NCBI RefSeq assembly: GCF_963662255.1 | Contig: NC_085072.1 | Coordinates: 7,837,001 to 7,901,000 of the forward strand | DNA: 64,000 bases | DNA from: Cinclus cinclus | Taxonomy: Eukaryota > Chordata > Aves > Passeriformes > Cinclidae | Direction of reading: 5' to 3' | In this document: positions 37,937 to 51,363 of the stretch, piece by piece | Position numbering within the stretch: position 1 is the stretch's first letter | Layout: every line of letters begins with the position of its first letter | The notes under the pieces: generated by a model | Told to the model about the DNA's origin: nothing | Seen by the model: only the letters and a program-made list of their open reading frames with translations | The model's database searches: none | Translations under genes and position numbers: made by a program

Positions 37937-40797
37937 CATTGTGACACCACAGAGGTTGAGAGAAGCAAGGAACCATTGTGACCCAATGCAGGCTAACAAT
38001 CTTAGAATCCCTTTTGACACCAGGGGGCGCAAAAGGACCACGGATGAACTGTGACAGCATGGGGACCAATAGAAACAAGGAACCATTATGACACCATGGA
38101 GGCCAAGAATCAAATGATTCATGGTGACATCAAGTGGCCTAAAAGGGCATGGGACGCATTGTGACACCACAGGGGTTAAGAGAAGCAAGGAACCTTTGTG
38201 ACCCAATGCAGGCTAACAGTCTAATGATCCCTTGTGGCACCAGGGGGTATAAAAAGGGCCAGGGATGAATTGTTACAGCACGGGGACCAATAGAAACAAG
38301 GAACCATTGTGACACCATGGAGGCCAAGAATCAAATGATTCATTGTGACATCAAGTGGCCTAAAATGGCATGGCATGCATTGTGACACCACAGGGGTTAA
38401 GAGAAGCAAGGATCCATTGTGACCCAATGGAGGCTAATAATCCCAGGATCCCATTTGACACCAGGGGACGTAAAAGGGCCAGGGATTAATTGTGACAGCA
38501 TGGGGCCCAATAGAAACAAGGAACCATTGTGACACCATGGAGGCCAAGAATCAAATGATTCATTGTGACATCAAGTGGCCTAAAATGTCATGGAATGCAT
38601 TGTGACACCACAGAGGTTAAGAGAAGCAAGGAACCATTGTGACCCAATGCTTGCTAAAAATCTAATGATCCCTTGTGACACCAGGGGGCCTAAAATGGCC
38701 AGGGATGGATTGTTATAGCACGGGGACCAATAGAAGCAAGGATCTCTTATGCCACCATGGAGGCCAAGAATCAAATGATTCATTGTGACATCAAGTGGCC
38801 TAAAAGGGCATGGGATGCATTGTGACACCACAGGGGTTAAGAGAAGCAAGGATCCATTGTGACCCAGTGGAGGCTAATAATCCCAGGATCCCATTTGGCA
38901 CCAGGGGGCGTAAAAGGGCCAGGGATGAATTGTGAAAGCATGGGGCCCAATAGAAACAAGGAAGCATTATGACACCATGGAGGCCAAGAATCAAATGATT
39001 CATTGTGACATCAAGTGGCCTAAAATGGCATGGAATGCATTGTGACACCACAGAGGTTAAGAGAAGCAAGGAACCATTGTTACCCAATGGAGGCTAACAA
39101 TCTAATGGTCCCTTGTGACACCAATGGGCCTAAAAGGGCCAGGGATGAATTGTGAAAGCATGGGGCCCAAATCAAACCTGGTACAATTATGCCACCGTGG
39201 AGGCCAAGAATCAAATGATTCATTGTGACATCAAGTGGCCTAAAAGGGCATGGGATGCATTGTGACACCACAGGGGTTAAGAGAAGCAAGGAACCATTGT
39301 GACCCAAGGCAGGCTAACAATCTAAGAATCCCTTTTGACACTAGGGGGCACAAAAGGACCACGGATGAACTGTGACAGCATGGGGACCTATAGAAGCAAG
39401 GAACCATTATGACACCATGAAGGCCAAGAATCAAATGGTTCACTGTAAGACCAAGTGGCCTAAAAGGGCTTGGAATGCATTGTGACACCACAGAGGTTAA
39501 GAGAAGCAAGGAACCATTGTGACCCAATGCAGGCTAACAATCTAATGATCCATTGTGACACCAGGGGTTGTAATAGGGCCAGGGATGAATTGTGAAAGCA
39601 TGGGGCACAATAAAAACATGGAAATATTATGACACAATAGAGGCCAAGACTCAAATGATTCATTGTAACACCAAGTGGCCTAAAAGGGCATGGGATGCAT
39701 TGTGACACCACAGGGGCTAAGAGAAGCTGGAACCATTGTGACCCAATAGAGGTTATTAATCCCAGGATCCCATTTTGCACCAGGGGGCGTAAAAGGGCCA
39801 GGGATAAACTGTCACATCATGGGGACCAATAGAAACAAGGAACCATTATGACACCATGGAGGCCAAGAATCAAATGATTCATTGTGACATCAAGTGGCCT
39901 AAAAGGGCATGGGATGCATTGTGACACCACAGAGGTTAAGAGAAGCAAGGAACCATTGTGACCCAATGCAGGCTAACAATCTAATGATCCATTGTGACAC
40001 CAGGGGTTGTAATAGGGCCAGGGATGAATTGTGAAAGCATGGGGCACAATAAAAACATGGAAATATTATGACACCATAGAGGCCAAGAATCAAATGATTC
40101 ATTGTAACACCAAGTGGCCTAAAAGGGCATGGGATGCATTGTGACACCACAGAGGTTAAGAGAAGCAAGGAACCATTGTGACCCAATGCAGGCTAACAAT
40201 CTAATGATCCCTTGTGACACCAGGGGCTATAAAAAGGGCCAGGGATGAATTGTTACAGCACGGGGACCAATAGAATCAAGGATCTATTACGCCACCATGG
40301 AGGCCAAGAATCAAATGATTCATTGTGACATCAAGTGGCCTAAAAGGGCATGGGATGCATTGTGACACCACAGAGGTTAAGAGAAGCAAGGAACCATTGT
40401 TACCCTATGGAGGCTAACAATCTAATGGTCCCTTGTGACACCAATGGGCCTAAAAGGGCCAGGGATGAATTGTGAAAGCATGGGGCCCAATTAAAACCTG
40501 GTACAATTATGCCACCATGGAGGCCAAAAATCAAATGATTCATTGTGACATCAAGTGGCCTAAAAGGGCATGGGATGCATTGTGACACCACAGGGGTTAA
40601 GAGAAGCAAGGAACCATTGTGACCCAAGGCAGGCTAATAATCTAAGAATCCCTTTTGACACCAGGGGGCGCAAAAGGACCACGGATGAACTCTGACAGCA
40701 TGGAGAGCTATAGAAGCAAGGAACCATTATGACACCATGAAGGCCAAGAATCAAATGGTTCATTGTAAGACCAAGTGGCCTAAAAGGGCTTGGAATG

Positions 40798-41237
40798 CAT
40801 TGTGACACCACAGAGGTTAAGAGAAGCAAGGAACCATTGTGACCCAATGCAGGCTCACAATCTAATGATCCATTGTGACACCAGGGGTTGTAATAGGTCC
40901 AGGGATGAATTGTGAAAGCATGGGGCACAATAAAAACATGGAAATATTATGACACCATAGAGGCCAAGAATCAAATGATTCATTGTAACACCAAGTGGCC
41001 TAAAAGCGCATGGGATGCATTGTGACACCACAGGGGTTAAGAGAAGCAAGGAACCATTGTGACCCAATGCAGGCTAACAATCTAAGAATCCCTTTTGACA
41101 CCAGGGGGGGCAAAAGGACGACGGATGAACTGTGACAGCATGGGGACCTATAGAAGCAAGGAACCATTATGACACCATGGAGGCCAAGAATCAAATGATT
41201 CATTGTGACATCAAGTGGCCTAAAAGGGCATGGGATA
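40798..41237 (+). repeat. b-g pair related to 51364-51803
   Basis: It shares AGGCTCACAATC, AAAAGCGCATGGG and the odd G-run CAGGGGGGGCAAAAGGACGA with the pair 10,566 bp downstream. The GGGGGGGC form replaces the CTCF-like GGGGGCGC. Confidence 0.82.
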
Positions 41238-43439
41238 CATTGTGTCACCACAGGGGTTAAGAGAAGCAAGGATCCATTGTGACCCAATGGAGGCTAATAA
41301 TGCCAGGATCCCAATTGACACCAGGGGTCGTAAAAGGGCCAGGGATGAATTGTGACAGCATGGGGCCCAATAGAAACAAGGAACCATTATGACACCATGG
41401 AGGCCAAGAATCAAATGATTCATTGTGACATCAAGTGGCCTAAAAGGGCATGGGATGCATTGTGACACCACAGAGGTTAAGAGAAGCAAGGAACCATTGT
41501 GACCCAATGCAGGCTAACAATTTATAGATCCCTTGTGACACCAGGGGGCCTAAAATGGCCAGGGATGGATTGTTACAGCACGGGGCCCAATAGAAGCAAG
41601 GATCTATTATGCCACCATGGACGCCAAGAATCAAATGATTCATTGTGACATCAAGTGGCCTAAAAGGGCATGGGATGCATTGTGACACCACAGGGGTTAA
41701 GAGAAGCAAGGAACCATTGTGACCCAATGGATGCTAATAATCCCAGGATCCCATTTGACACCAGAGGTCGTAAAAGGGCCAGGGATGAATTGTGACAGCA
41801 TGGGGACCAATAGAAACAAGGAACCATTATGACACCATGGAGGCCAAGAATCAAATGATTCATTGTGACATCAAGTGGCCTAAAATGTCATGGAATGCAT
41901 TGTGACACCACAGAGGTTAGGAGAAGCAAGGAACCATTGTTACCCAATGGCGGCTAACAATCTAATGGTCCCTTGTGACACCAATGGGCCTAAAAGGGCC
42001 AGGGATGAATTGTGAAAGCATGGGGCCCAATTAAAACCTGGTACAATTATGCCACCATGGAGGCCAAAAATCAAATGATTTATTGTGACATCAAGTGGCC
42101 TAAAAGGGCGTGGGATGCACTGTGACATCACAGGGGTTTAGAGAAGCAAGGATCCATTGTGACCCAATGGAGGCCTATAATCCCAGGATCCCAATTGACA
42201 CCAGGGGGCGTAAAAGGGCCAGGGATGAATTGTGACAGCATGGGGCCCAATAGAAACAAGGAACCATTATGACACCATGGAGGCCAAGAATCAAATGATT
42301 CATTGTGACATCAAGTGGCCTAAAAGGGCATGGGATGCATTGTGACACCACAGAGGTTAAGAGAAGCAAGGAACCATTGTGACCCAATGCTTGCTAACAA
42401 TCTAATGATCCATTGTGACACCAGGGGTTGTAATAGGGCCAGGGATGAATTGTGAAAGCATGGGGCACAATAAAAACATGGAAATATTATGACACCATAG
42501 AGGCCAAGAATCAAATGATTCATTGTAACACCAAGTGGCCTAAAAGGGCATGGAATGCATTGTGACACCACAGAGGTTAAGAGAAGCAAGGAACCATTGT
42601 GACCCAATGCAGGCTAACAATCTAATGATCCATTGTGACACCAGGGGGTATAAAAAGGGCCAGGGATGAATTGTTACAGCACGGGGACCAATAGAATCAA
42701 GGATCTATTACGCCACCATGGAGGCCAAGAATCAAATGATTCATTGTGACATCAAGTGGCCTAAAATGGCATGGAATGCATTGTGACACCACAGAGGTTA
42801 AGAGAAGCAAGGAACCATTGTTACCCAATGGAGGCTAACAATCTAATGGTCCCTTGTGAGACCAATGGGCCTAAAAGGGCCAGGGATGAATTGTGAAAGC
42901 ATGGGAACCAATTAAAACCTGGTACAATTATGCCACTATGGAGGCCAAAAATCAAATGATTCATTGTGACATCAAGTGGCCTAAAAGGGCATGGGATGCA
43001 TTGTGACACCACAGAGGTTAAGAGAAGCAAGGAACCATTGTTACCCCATGTAGGCTAACAATCTAATGGTCCCTTATGACACCAATGAGCCTATAAGGGC
43101 CAGGGAAGAATTGTGAAAGCATGGGGCCCAATAAAAACCTGGTACAATTATGCCACCATGGAGGCCAAAAATCAAATGTTTCATTGTGACATCAAGTGGC
43201 CTAAAAGGGCATGGGATGCATTGTGACACCACAGAGGTTAAGAGAAGCAAGGAACCATTATGACCCAATGCAGGCTAACAATCTAATGATCCCTTGTGGC
43301 ACCAGGGGGTATAAAAAGTGCCAGGGATGAATTGTAACAGCACGGGGACCAATAGAATCAAGGATCTATTATGTCACCATGGAGGCCAAGAATCAAATGA
43401 TTCATTGTGACATCAAGTGGCCTAAAAGGGCATGGGATG

Positions 43440-43659
43440 CATTGTGACACCACAGGGGTTAAGAGAAGCAAGGATCCATTGTGACCCAATGGAGGCTAAT
43501 AATCTAATGGTCCCTTGTGACACCAATGGGCCTAAAAGGGCCAGGGATGAATTGTGAAAGCATGGGGCCCAATTAAAACGTGGTACAATTATGCCACCAT
43601 GGAAGCCAAAAATCAAATGATTCATTGTGACATCAAGTGGCCTAAAAGGGCATGGGATG
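43440..43659 (+). repeat. f monomer with private variants shared with 62156-62375
   Basis: AATAATCTAATGGTCC in A2, AATTAAAACGTGG in B1 and ACCATGGAAGCC in B2 all recur together 18.7 kb downstream. Confidence 0.82.
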
Positions 43660-44979
43660 CATTGTGACACCACAGAGGTTAAGAGAAGCAAGGAACCATT
43701 GTGACCCAATGCAGGCTAACAATCTAATGATCCATTGTGACACCAGGGGTTGTAATAGGGCCAGGGATGAATTGTGAAAGCATGGGGCTCAATAAAAACA
43801 TGGAAATATTATGACACCATAGAGGCCAAGAATCAAATGATTCATTGTAACACCAAGTGGCCTAAAAGGGCATGGGATGCATTGTGACACCACAGAGGTT
43901 AAGGGAAGCAGGGAACCATTGTGACCCAATGCTTGCTAACAATCTAATGATCCCTTGTGACACCAGGGGGCCTAAAATGGCCAGGGATGGATTGTTACAG
44001 CACGGGGACCAATAGAAGCAAGGATCTATTATGCCACCATGGAGGCCAAGAATCAAATGATTCATTGTGACATCAAGTGGCCTAAAATGGCATGGGATGC
44101 ATTGTGACACCACAGAGGGTAAGAGAAGCAAGGAACCATTGTTACCCAATGGAGGCTAACAATCTAATGGTCCCTTGTGACACAAATGGGCCTAAAAGGG
44201 CCAGGGATGAATTGTGAAAGCATGGGGACCACTTAAAACCTGGAACAATTATGCCACCATGGAGGCCAAAAATCAAATGATTCATTGTGACATCAAGTGG
44301 CCTAAAAGGGCATGGGATGCATTGTGACACCACAGGGGCTAAGAGAAGCAAGGAACCATTGTGACCCAATGCAGGCTAACAATCTAATGATCCCTTGTGA
44401 CACGAGGGGGCCAAAAATGGCCAGGGATGGATTGTTACAGCACGGGGACATTTAGAATCAAGAATCTATCATGTCACCATGGAGGCCAAGAATCAAATGA
44501 TTCATTGTGACATCAAGTGGCCTAAAAGGACTTGGAATGCATTGTGACACCACAGGGGTTAAGAGAAGCAAGGATCCATTGTGACCCAATGGAGGCTAAT
44601 AATCCCAGGATCCCATTTGACACCAGGGGGCGTAAAAGGTCCAGGGATGAATTGTGACAGCATGGGTCCCAATAGAAACAAGGAACCATTATGACACCAT
44701 GGAGGCCAAGAATCAAATGATTCATTGTGACATCAAGTGGCCTAAAATGGCATGGAATGCATTGTGACACCACAGGGGCTAAGAGAAGCAAGGAACCATT
44801 GTGACTCAATGCAGGCTAGCAATCTAATGATCCCTTGTGACACCAGGGGGCCTAAAAGGGCCAGGGATGAATTGTGAAAGCATGGGGCCCAATTAAATCC
44901 TGGTACAATTATGCCACCATGGAGGCCAAAAATCAAATGATTCATTGTGACATCCAGTGGCCTAAAAGGGCATGGGATG

Positions 44980-46961
44980 CATTGTGACACCACAGGGGTT
45001 AAGAGAAGCAAGGAACCATTGTGACCCAAGGCAGGCTAACAATCTTAGAATCCCTTTTGACACCAGGGGGCGCAAAAGGACCACGGATGAACTGAGACAG
45101 CATGGGGACCTATAGAAGCAAGGAACCATTATGACACCATGAGGGCCAAGAATCAAATGGTTCATTGTAAGACCAAGTGGCCTAAAAGGGCTTGGAATGC
45201 ATTGTGACACCACAGAGGTTAAGAGAAGCAAGGAACCATTGTGACCCAATGCAGGCTAACAATCTAATTGTCCCTTGAGACACCAATGGGCCTAAAAGGG
45301 CCAGGGATGAATTGTGAAAGCATGGGGCCCAATTAAAACCTGGTACAATTATGCCACCATGGAGGCCAAAAATCAAATGGTTCATTGTGACATCAAGTGG
45401 CCTAAAAGGGCATGGGATGCATTGTGACACCACAGGGGTTAAGAGAAGCAAGGAACCATTGTGACCCAATGCAGGCTAACAATCTAATGATCCAGTGTGA
45501 CACCAGGGGGCCTAAAATGGCCAGGGATGGATTGTTACAGCACGGGGACCAATAGAAGCAAGGATCTATTATGCCACCATGGAGGCCAAGAATCAAATGA
45601 TTCATTGTGACACCAAGTGGCCTAAAAGGGCATGGGATGCATTGTGACACCACAGAGGTTAAGAGAAGCAAGGAACCATTATGACCCAATGCAGGCTAAC
45701 AATCTAATGATCCCTTGTGGCACCAGGGGGTATAAAAAGGGCCAGTGATGAATTGTTATAGCACGGGGACCAATAGAAGCAAGGATTTATTATGTCACCA
45801 TGGAGGCCAAGAATCAAATGATTCATTGTGACATCAAGTGGCCTAAAAAGGCATGGGATGCATTGTGACACCACACGGGTTAAGAGAAGCAAGGATCCAT
45901 TGTGACCCAATGGAGACTAATAATCCCAGGATCCCATTTGACACCAGGGGGTATAAAAGGGCCAGGGATGAATTGTGACAGCATGGGGACCAATAGAAAC
46001 AAGGAACCATTATGACACCATGGAGGCCAAGAATCAAATGATTCATTGTGACATCAAGTGGCCTAAAAGTACATGGAATGCATTGTGACACCACAGAGGT
46101 TAAGAGAAGCAAGGAACCATTGTTACCCAATGGAGGCTAACAATCTAATGGTCCCTTGTGACACCAAGGGGCCTAAAAGGGCCAAGGATGAATTGTGAAA
46201 GCATGGGGCCCAATTAAAACCTGGTACAATTATGCCACCATGGAGGCCAAGAATCAAATGATTCATTGTGACATCAAGTGGCCTAAAAGGGCATGGGATG
46301 CATTGTGACACCACAGGGGTTAAGAGAAGCAAGGATCCATTGTGACCCAATGGAGGCTAATAATCCCAGGATCCCATTTGACACCAGGGGGCGTAAAAGG
46401 GCCAGGGATGAATTGTGACAGCATGGGGACCAATAGAAACAAGGAACCATTATGACACCATGAAGGCCAAGAATCAAATGGTTCATTGTAAGACCAAGTG
46501 GCCTAAAAGGTCTTGGAAAGTATTGTGACACCACAGAGGTTAAGAGAATCAAGGAACCATTGTGACCCAATGCAGGCTAACAATCTAATGATCCCTTTTG
46601 GCACCAGGGTGTATAAAAAGGGCCAGGGATGAATTGTAACAGCACGGGGACCAATAGAAGCAAGGATCTATTATGTCACCTTGGAGGCCAAGAATCAAAT
46701 GATTCATTGTGACATCAAGTGGCCTAAAAGGGCATGGGATGCATTGTGACACCACAGAGGTTAAGAGAAGCAAGGAACCATTGTGACCCAATGCAGGCTA
46801 ACAATCTAATGGTCCCTTGCGACACCAATGGGCCTAAAAGGGCCAGGGATGAATTGTGAAAGCATGGGGCCCAATTAAATCCTGGTACAATTATGCCACC
46901 ATGGAGGCCAAAAATCAAAAGATTCATTGTGACATCAAGTGGCCTAAAAGGGCATGGGATG
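44980..46961 (+). repeat. Nine-monomer higher-order unit, copy 1 (1,982 bp)
   Basis: The order is g-f-c-h-e-f-e-h-f. It is repeated immediately at 46962-48942. Shared variants include GATCCAGTGTG in c, CACACGGGTTAAG and the f variant AATTAAATCCTGG seen at both 44893 and 46873. Confidence 0.87.
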
Positions 46962-48942
46962 CATTGTGACACCACAGGGGTTAAGAGAATCAAGGAACCA
47001 TTGTGACCCAAGTCAGGCTAACAATCTTAGAATCCCTTTTGACACCAGGGGGCGCAAAAGGACCACGGATGAACTGTGACAGCATGGGGATCTATAGAAG
47101 CAAGGAACCATTATGACACCATGAGGGCCAAGAATCAAATGGTTCATTGTAAGACCAAGTGGCCTAAAAGGGCTTGGAATGCATTGTGACACCACAGAGG
47201 TTAAGAGAAGCAAGGAACCATTGTGACCCAATGCAGGCTAACAATCTAATTGTCCCTTGTGACACCAAGGGGCCTAAAAGGGCCAGGGATGAATTGTGAA
47301 AGCATGGGGCCCAATTAAAACCTGGTACAATTATGCCACCATGGAGGCCAAAAATCAAATGGTTCATTGTGACATCAAGTGGCCTAAAAGGGCATGGGAT
47401 GCATTGTGACACCACAGGGGTTAAGAGAAGCAAGGAACCATTGTGACCCAATGCAGGCTAACAATCTAATGATCCAGTGTGACACCAGGGGGCCTAAAAT
47501 GGCCAGGGATGGATTGTTACAGCACGGGGACCAATAGAAGCAAGGAGCTATTATGCCACCATGGAGGCCAAGAATCAAATGATTCATTGTGACACCAAGT
47601 GGCCTAAAAGGGCATGGGATGCATTGTGACACCACACGGGTTAAGAGAAGCAAGGATCCATTGTGACCCAATGGAGACTAATAATCCCAGGATCCCATTT
47701 GACACCAGGGGTCGTAAAAGGGCCAGGGATGAATTGTGACAGCACGGGGACCAATAGAAGCAAGTATTTATTATGTCACCATGGAGGCCAAGAATCAAAT
47801 AATTCATTGTGACATCAAGTGGCCTAAAAAGGCATGGGATGCATTGTGACACCACACGGGTTAAGAGAAGCAAGGATCCATTGTGACCCAATGGAGACTA
47901 ATAATCCCAGGATCCCATTTGACACCAGGGGGTATAAAAGGGCCAGGGATGAATTGTGACAGCATGGGGCCCAATAGAAACAATGAACCATTATGACACC
48001 ATGGAGGCCAAGAATCAAATGATTCATTGTGACATCAAGTGGCCTAAAAGGACATGGAATGCATTGTGACACCACAGAGGTTAAGAGAAGCAAGGAACCA
48101 TTGTTACCCAATGGAGGCTAACAATCTAATGGTCCCTTGTGACACCAATGGGCCTAAAAGGGCCAAGGATGAATTGTGAAAGCATGGGGCCCAATTAAAA
48201 CCTGGTACAATTATGCCACCATGGAGGCCAAGAATCAAATGATTCATTGTGACATCAAGTGGCCTAAAAGGGCATGGGATGCATTGTGACACCACAGGGG
48301 TTAAGAGAAGCAAGGACCCATTGTGACCCAATGGAGGCTAATAATCCCAGGATCCCATTTGACACCAGGGGGCGTAAAAGGGCCAGGGATGAATTGTGAC
48401 AGCATGGGGACCAATAGAAACAAGGAACCATTATGACACCATGAAGGCCAAGAATCAAATGATTCATTGTGACATCAAGTGGCCTAAAATGGCATGGAAT
48501 GCATTGTGACACCACAGAGGTTAAGAGAAGCAAGGAACCATTGTGACCCAATGCAGGCTAACAATCTAATGATCCCTTTTGGCACCAGGGGGTATAAAAA
48601 GGGCCAGGGATGAATTGTAACAGCACGGGGACCAATAGAAGCAAGGATCTATTATGTCACCTTGGAGGCCAAGAATCAAATGATTCATTGTGACATCAAG
48701 TGGCCTAAAAGGGCATGGGATGCATTGTGACACAACAGAGGTTAAGAGAAGCAAGGAACCATTGTGACCCAATGCAGGCTAACAATCTAATGGTCCCTTG
48801 TGACACCAATGGGCCTAAAAGGGCCAGGGATGAATTGTGAAAGCATGGGGCCTAATTAAAACCTGGTACAATTATGCCACCATGGAGGCCAAAAATCAAA
48901 TGTTTCATTGTGACATCAAGTGGCCTAAAAGGGCATGGGATG
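46962..48942 (+). repeat. Nine-monomer higher-order unit, copy 2 (1,981 bp)
   Basis: The fourth monomer is an e/h hybrid lacking the extra base of class h, which explains the one-base shorter unit. Confidence 0.87.
47622..47841 (+). repeat. Hybrid e/h monomer
   Basis: A2-A3 read as class e (AATAATCCCAGG, GGGGTCGTAAAAGG), then the sequence switches in B1 to GCACGGGGACCAATAGAAGC as in h or c. A crossover or conversion tract within the monomer is the simplest cause. Confidence 0.75.
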
Positions 48943-49162
48943 CATTGTGACACCACAGGGGTTAAGAGAAACAAGGAACCATTGTGACCCAAGGCAGGCT
49001 AACAATCTAATGATCCATTGTGACACCAGGGGTTGTAATAGGGCCAGGGATGAATTGTGAAAGCATGGGGCCCAATTAAAACCTGGTACAATTATGCCAC
49101 TATGGAGGCCAAGAATCAAATGATTCATTGTAACACCAAGTGGCCTAAAACGGCATGGGATG
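48943..49162 (+). repeat. Hybrid b/f monomer
   Basis: A3 is class b (GGGGTTGTAATAGGG), but B1-B2 are class f (CCCAATTAAAACCTGG, CAATTATGCCACTATGG). The switch lies in the shared GGGATGAATTGTGAAAGCATG. Confidence 0.78.
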
Positions 49163-50702
49163 CATTGTGACAGCACAGAGGTTAAGAGAAGCAAGGAACC
49201 ATTGTGACCCAATGCAGGCTAACAATCTAAGAATCCCTTGTGACACCAGGGGGCGCAAAAGGACCACGGATGAACTGTGACAGCATGGGGACCAATAGAA
49301 ACAAGGAACCATTATGCCACCATGGAGGCCAAGAATCAAATGATTCATTGTGACATCAAGTGGCCTAAAAGGGCATGGGATGCATTGTGACACCACAGGG
49401 GTTAAGAGAAGCAAGGAACCATTATGACCCAATGCTTGCTAACAATCTAATGATCCATTGTGACACCAGGGGTTGTAATAGGGCCAGGGATGAATTGTGA
49501 AAGCATGGGGCACAATAAAAACATGGAAATATTATGACACCATAGAGGCCAAGACTCAAATGATTCATTGTAACACCAAGTGGCCTAAAAGGGCATGGGA
49601 TGCATTGTGACACCACAGAGGTTAAGAGAATCAAGGAACCATTGTGACCCAATGCAGGCTAACAATCTAAGAATCCCTTTTGACACCAGGGGGCGAAAAA
49701 GGACCACGGATGAACTGTGACAGCATGGGGACCAATAGAAACAAGGAACCATTATGACACCATGGAGGCCAAGAATCAAATGATTCATTGTGACATCAAG
49801 TGGCCTAAAAGGGCATGGGATGCATTGTGACACCACAGGGGTTAAGAGAAGCAAGGAACCATTATGACCCAATGGAGGCTAACAATCTAATGATCCCTTG
49901 TGACACCAGGGGGCCTAAAATGGCCAGGGATGGATTGTTATAGCACGGGGACCAATAGAAGCAAGGATCTATTATGCCACCATGGACGCCAAGAATCAAA
50001 TGATTCATTGTGACATCAAGTGGCCTAAAATGGCATGGGATGCATTGTGACACCACAGGGGTTAAGAGAAGCAAGGATCCATTGTGACCCAATGGAGGCT
50101 AATAATCCCAGGATCCCATTTGACACCAGGGGCGTAAAAGGGCCAGGGATGAATTGTGACAGCATGGGGACCAATAGAAAGAAGGAACCATTATGACACC
50201 ATGGAGGCCAAGAATCAAATGATTCATTGTGACATCAAGTGGCCTAAAAGGGCATGGGATGCATTGTGACACCACAGGGGTTAAGAGAAGCAAGGAACCA
50301 TTATGACCCAATGCAGGCTAACAATCTAATGATCCCTTGTGGCACCAGGGGGTATAAAAAGGGCCAGGGATGAATTGTTACAGCACGGGGACGAATAGAA
50401 GCAAGGATCTATTATGTCACCATGGAGGCCAAGAATCAAATGATTCATTGTGACATCAAGTGGCCTAAAATGGCATGGGATGCATTGTGACACCACAGAG
50501 GTTAAGAGAAGCAAGGAAACATTGTGACCCAATGCTTGCTAAAAATCTAATGATCCCTTGTGACACCAGGGGGCCTAAAATGGCCAGGGATGGATTGTTA
50601 CAGCACGGGGACCAATAGAAGCAAGGATCTATTATGCCACCGTGGAGGCCAAGAATCAAATGATTCATTGTGACATCAAGTGGCCTAAAAGGGCATGGGA
50701 TG

Positions 50703-50922
50703 CATTGTGACACCACAGGGGTTAAGAGAAGCAAGGATCCATTGTGACCCAATGGAGGCTAATAATCCCAGGATCCCATTTGACACCAGGGGGCGTAAAA
50801 TGGCCAGGGATGAATTGTGAAAGCATGGGGCACAATAAAATCATGGAAATATTATGACACCATAGAGGCCAAGAATCAAATGATTCATTGTAACACCAAG
50901 TGGCCTAAAAGGGCATGGGATG
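50703..50922 (+). repeat. Hybrid e/b monomer
   Basis: A2-A3 are class e (AATAATCCCAGG, GGGGGCGTAAAA) and B1-B2 are class b (GGGGCACAATAAAATCATGG). The switch again falls near GGGATGAATTGTGA. Confidence 0.78.
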
Positions 50923-51363
50923 CATTGTGACACCACAGAGGTTAAGAGAAGCAAGGAACCATTGTGACCCAATGCAGGCTAACAATCTAATGATCCATTG
51001 TGACACCAGGGAGTATAAAAAGGGCCAGGGATGAATTGTTACAGCACAGGGACCAATAGAAGCAAGGATCTATTACGCCACCATGGAGGCCAAGAATCAA
51101 ATGATTCATTGTGACATCAAGTGGCCTAAAATGGCATGGAATGCATTGTGACACCACAGAGGTTAAGAGAAGCAAGGAACCATTGTGACCCAATGGAGGC
51201 TAACAATCTAATGGTCCCTTGTGACACCAATGGGCCTAAAAGGGCCAGGGATGAATTGTGAAAGCATGGGGCCCAATTAAAACCTGGTACAATTATGCCA
51301 CCATGGAGGCCAAAAATCAAATGATTCATTGTGACATCAAGTGGCCTAAAAGGGCATGGGATG

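Larger units (their letters stand above)
31712..40513 (+). repeat. Large tandem duplication, unit 2 (8,802 bp)
   Basis: Counterpart of unit 1, with offsets 7,921, then 8,141, then 8,802. The steps are one b monomer at 32656-32875 and three monomers at 37276-37936. Similarity to unit 1 continues about 100 bp past the end (to about 40,613). Apart from these two blocks, differences are scattered substitutions. Confidence 0.92.
40578..44979 (+). repeat. Irregular monomer stretch without an obvious local higher-order unit
   Basis: Class order is g-b-g-e-c-e-f-e-b-h-f-f-h-f-b-c-f-d-e-f. It contains class h at 42649 and 43310 and a late d-like monomer near 44450 (GGACATTTAG). Monomer-private substitutions are denser than in the left domain. 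Confidence 0.75.
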
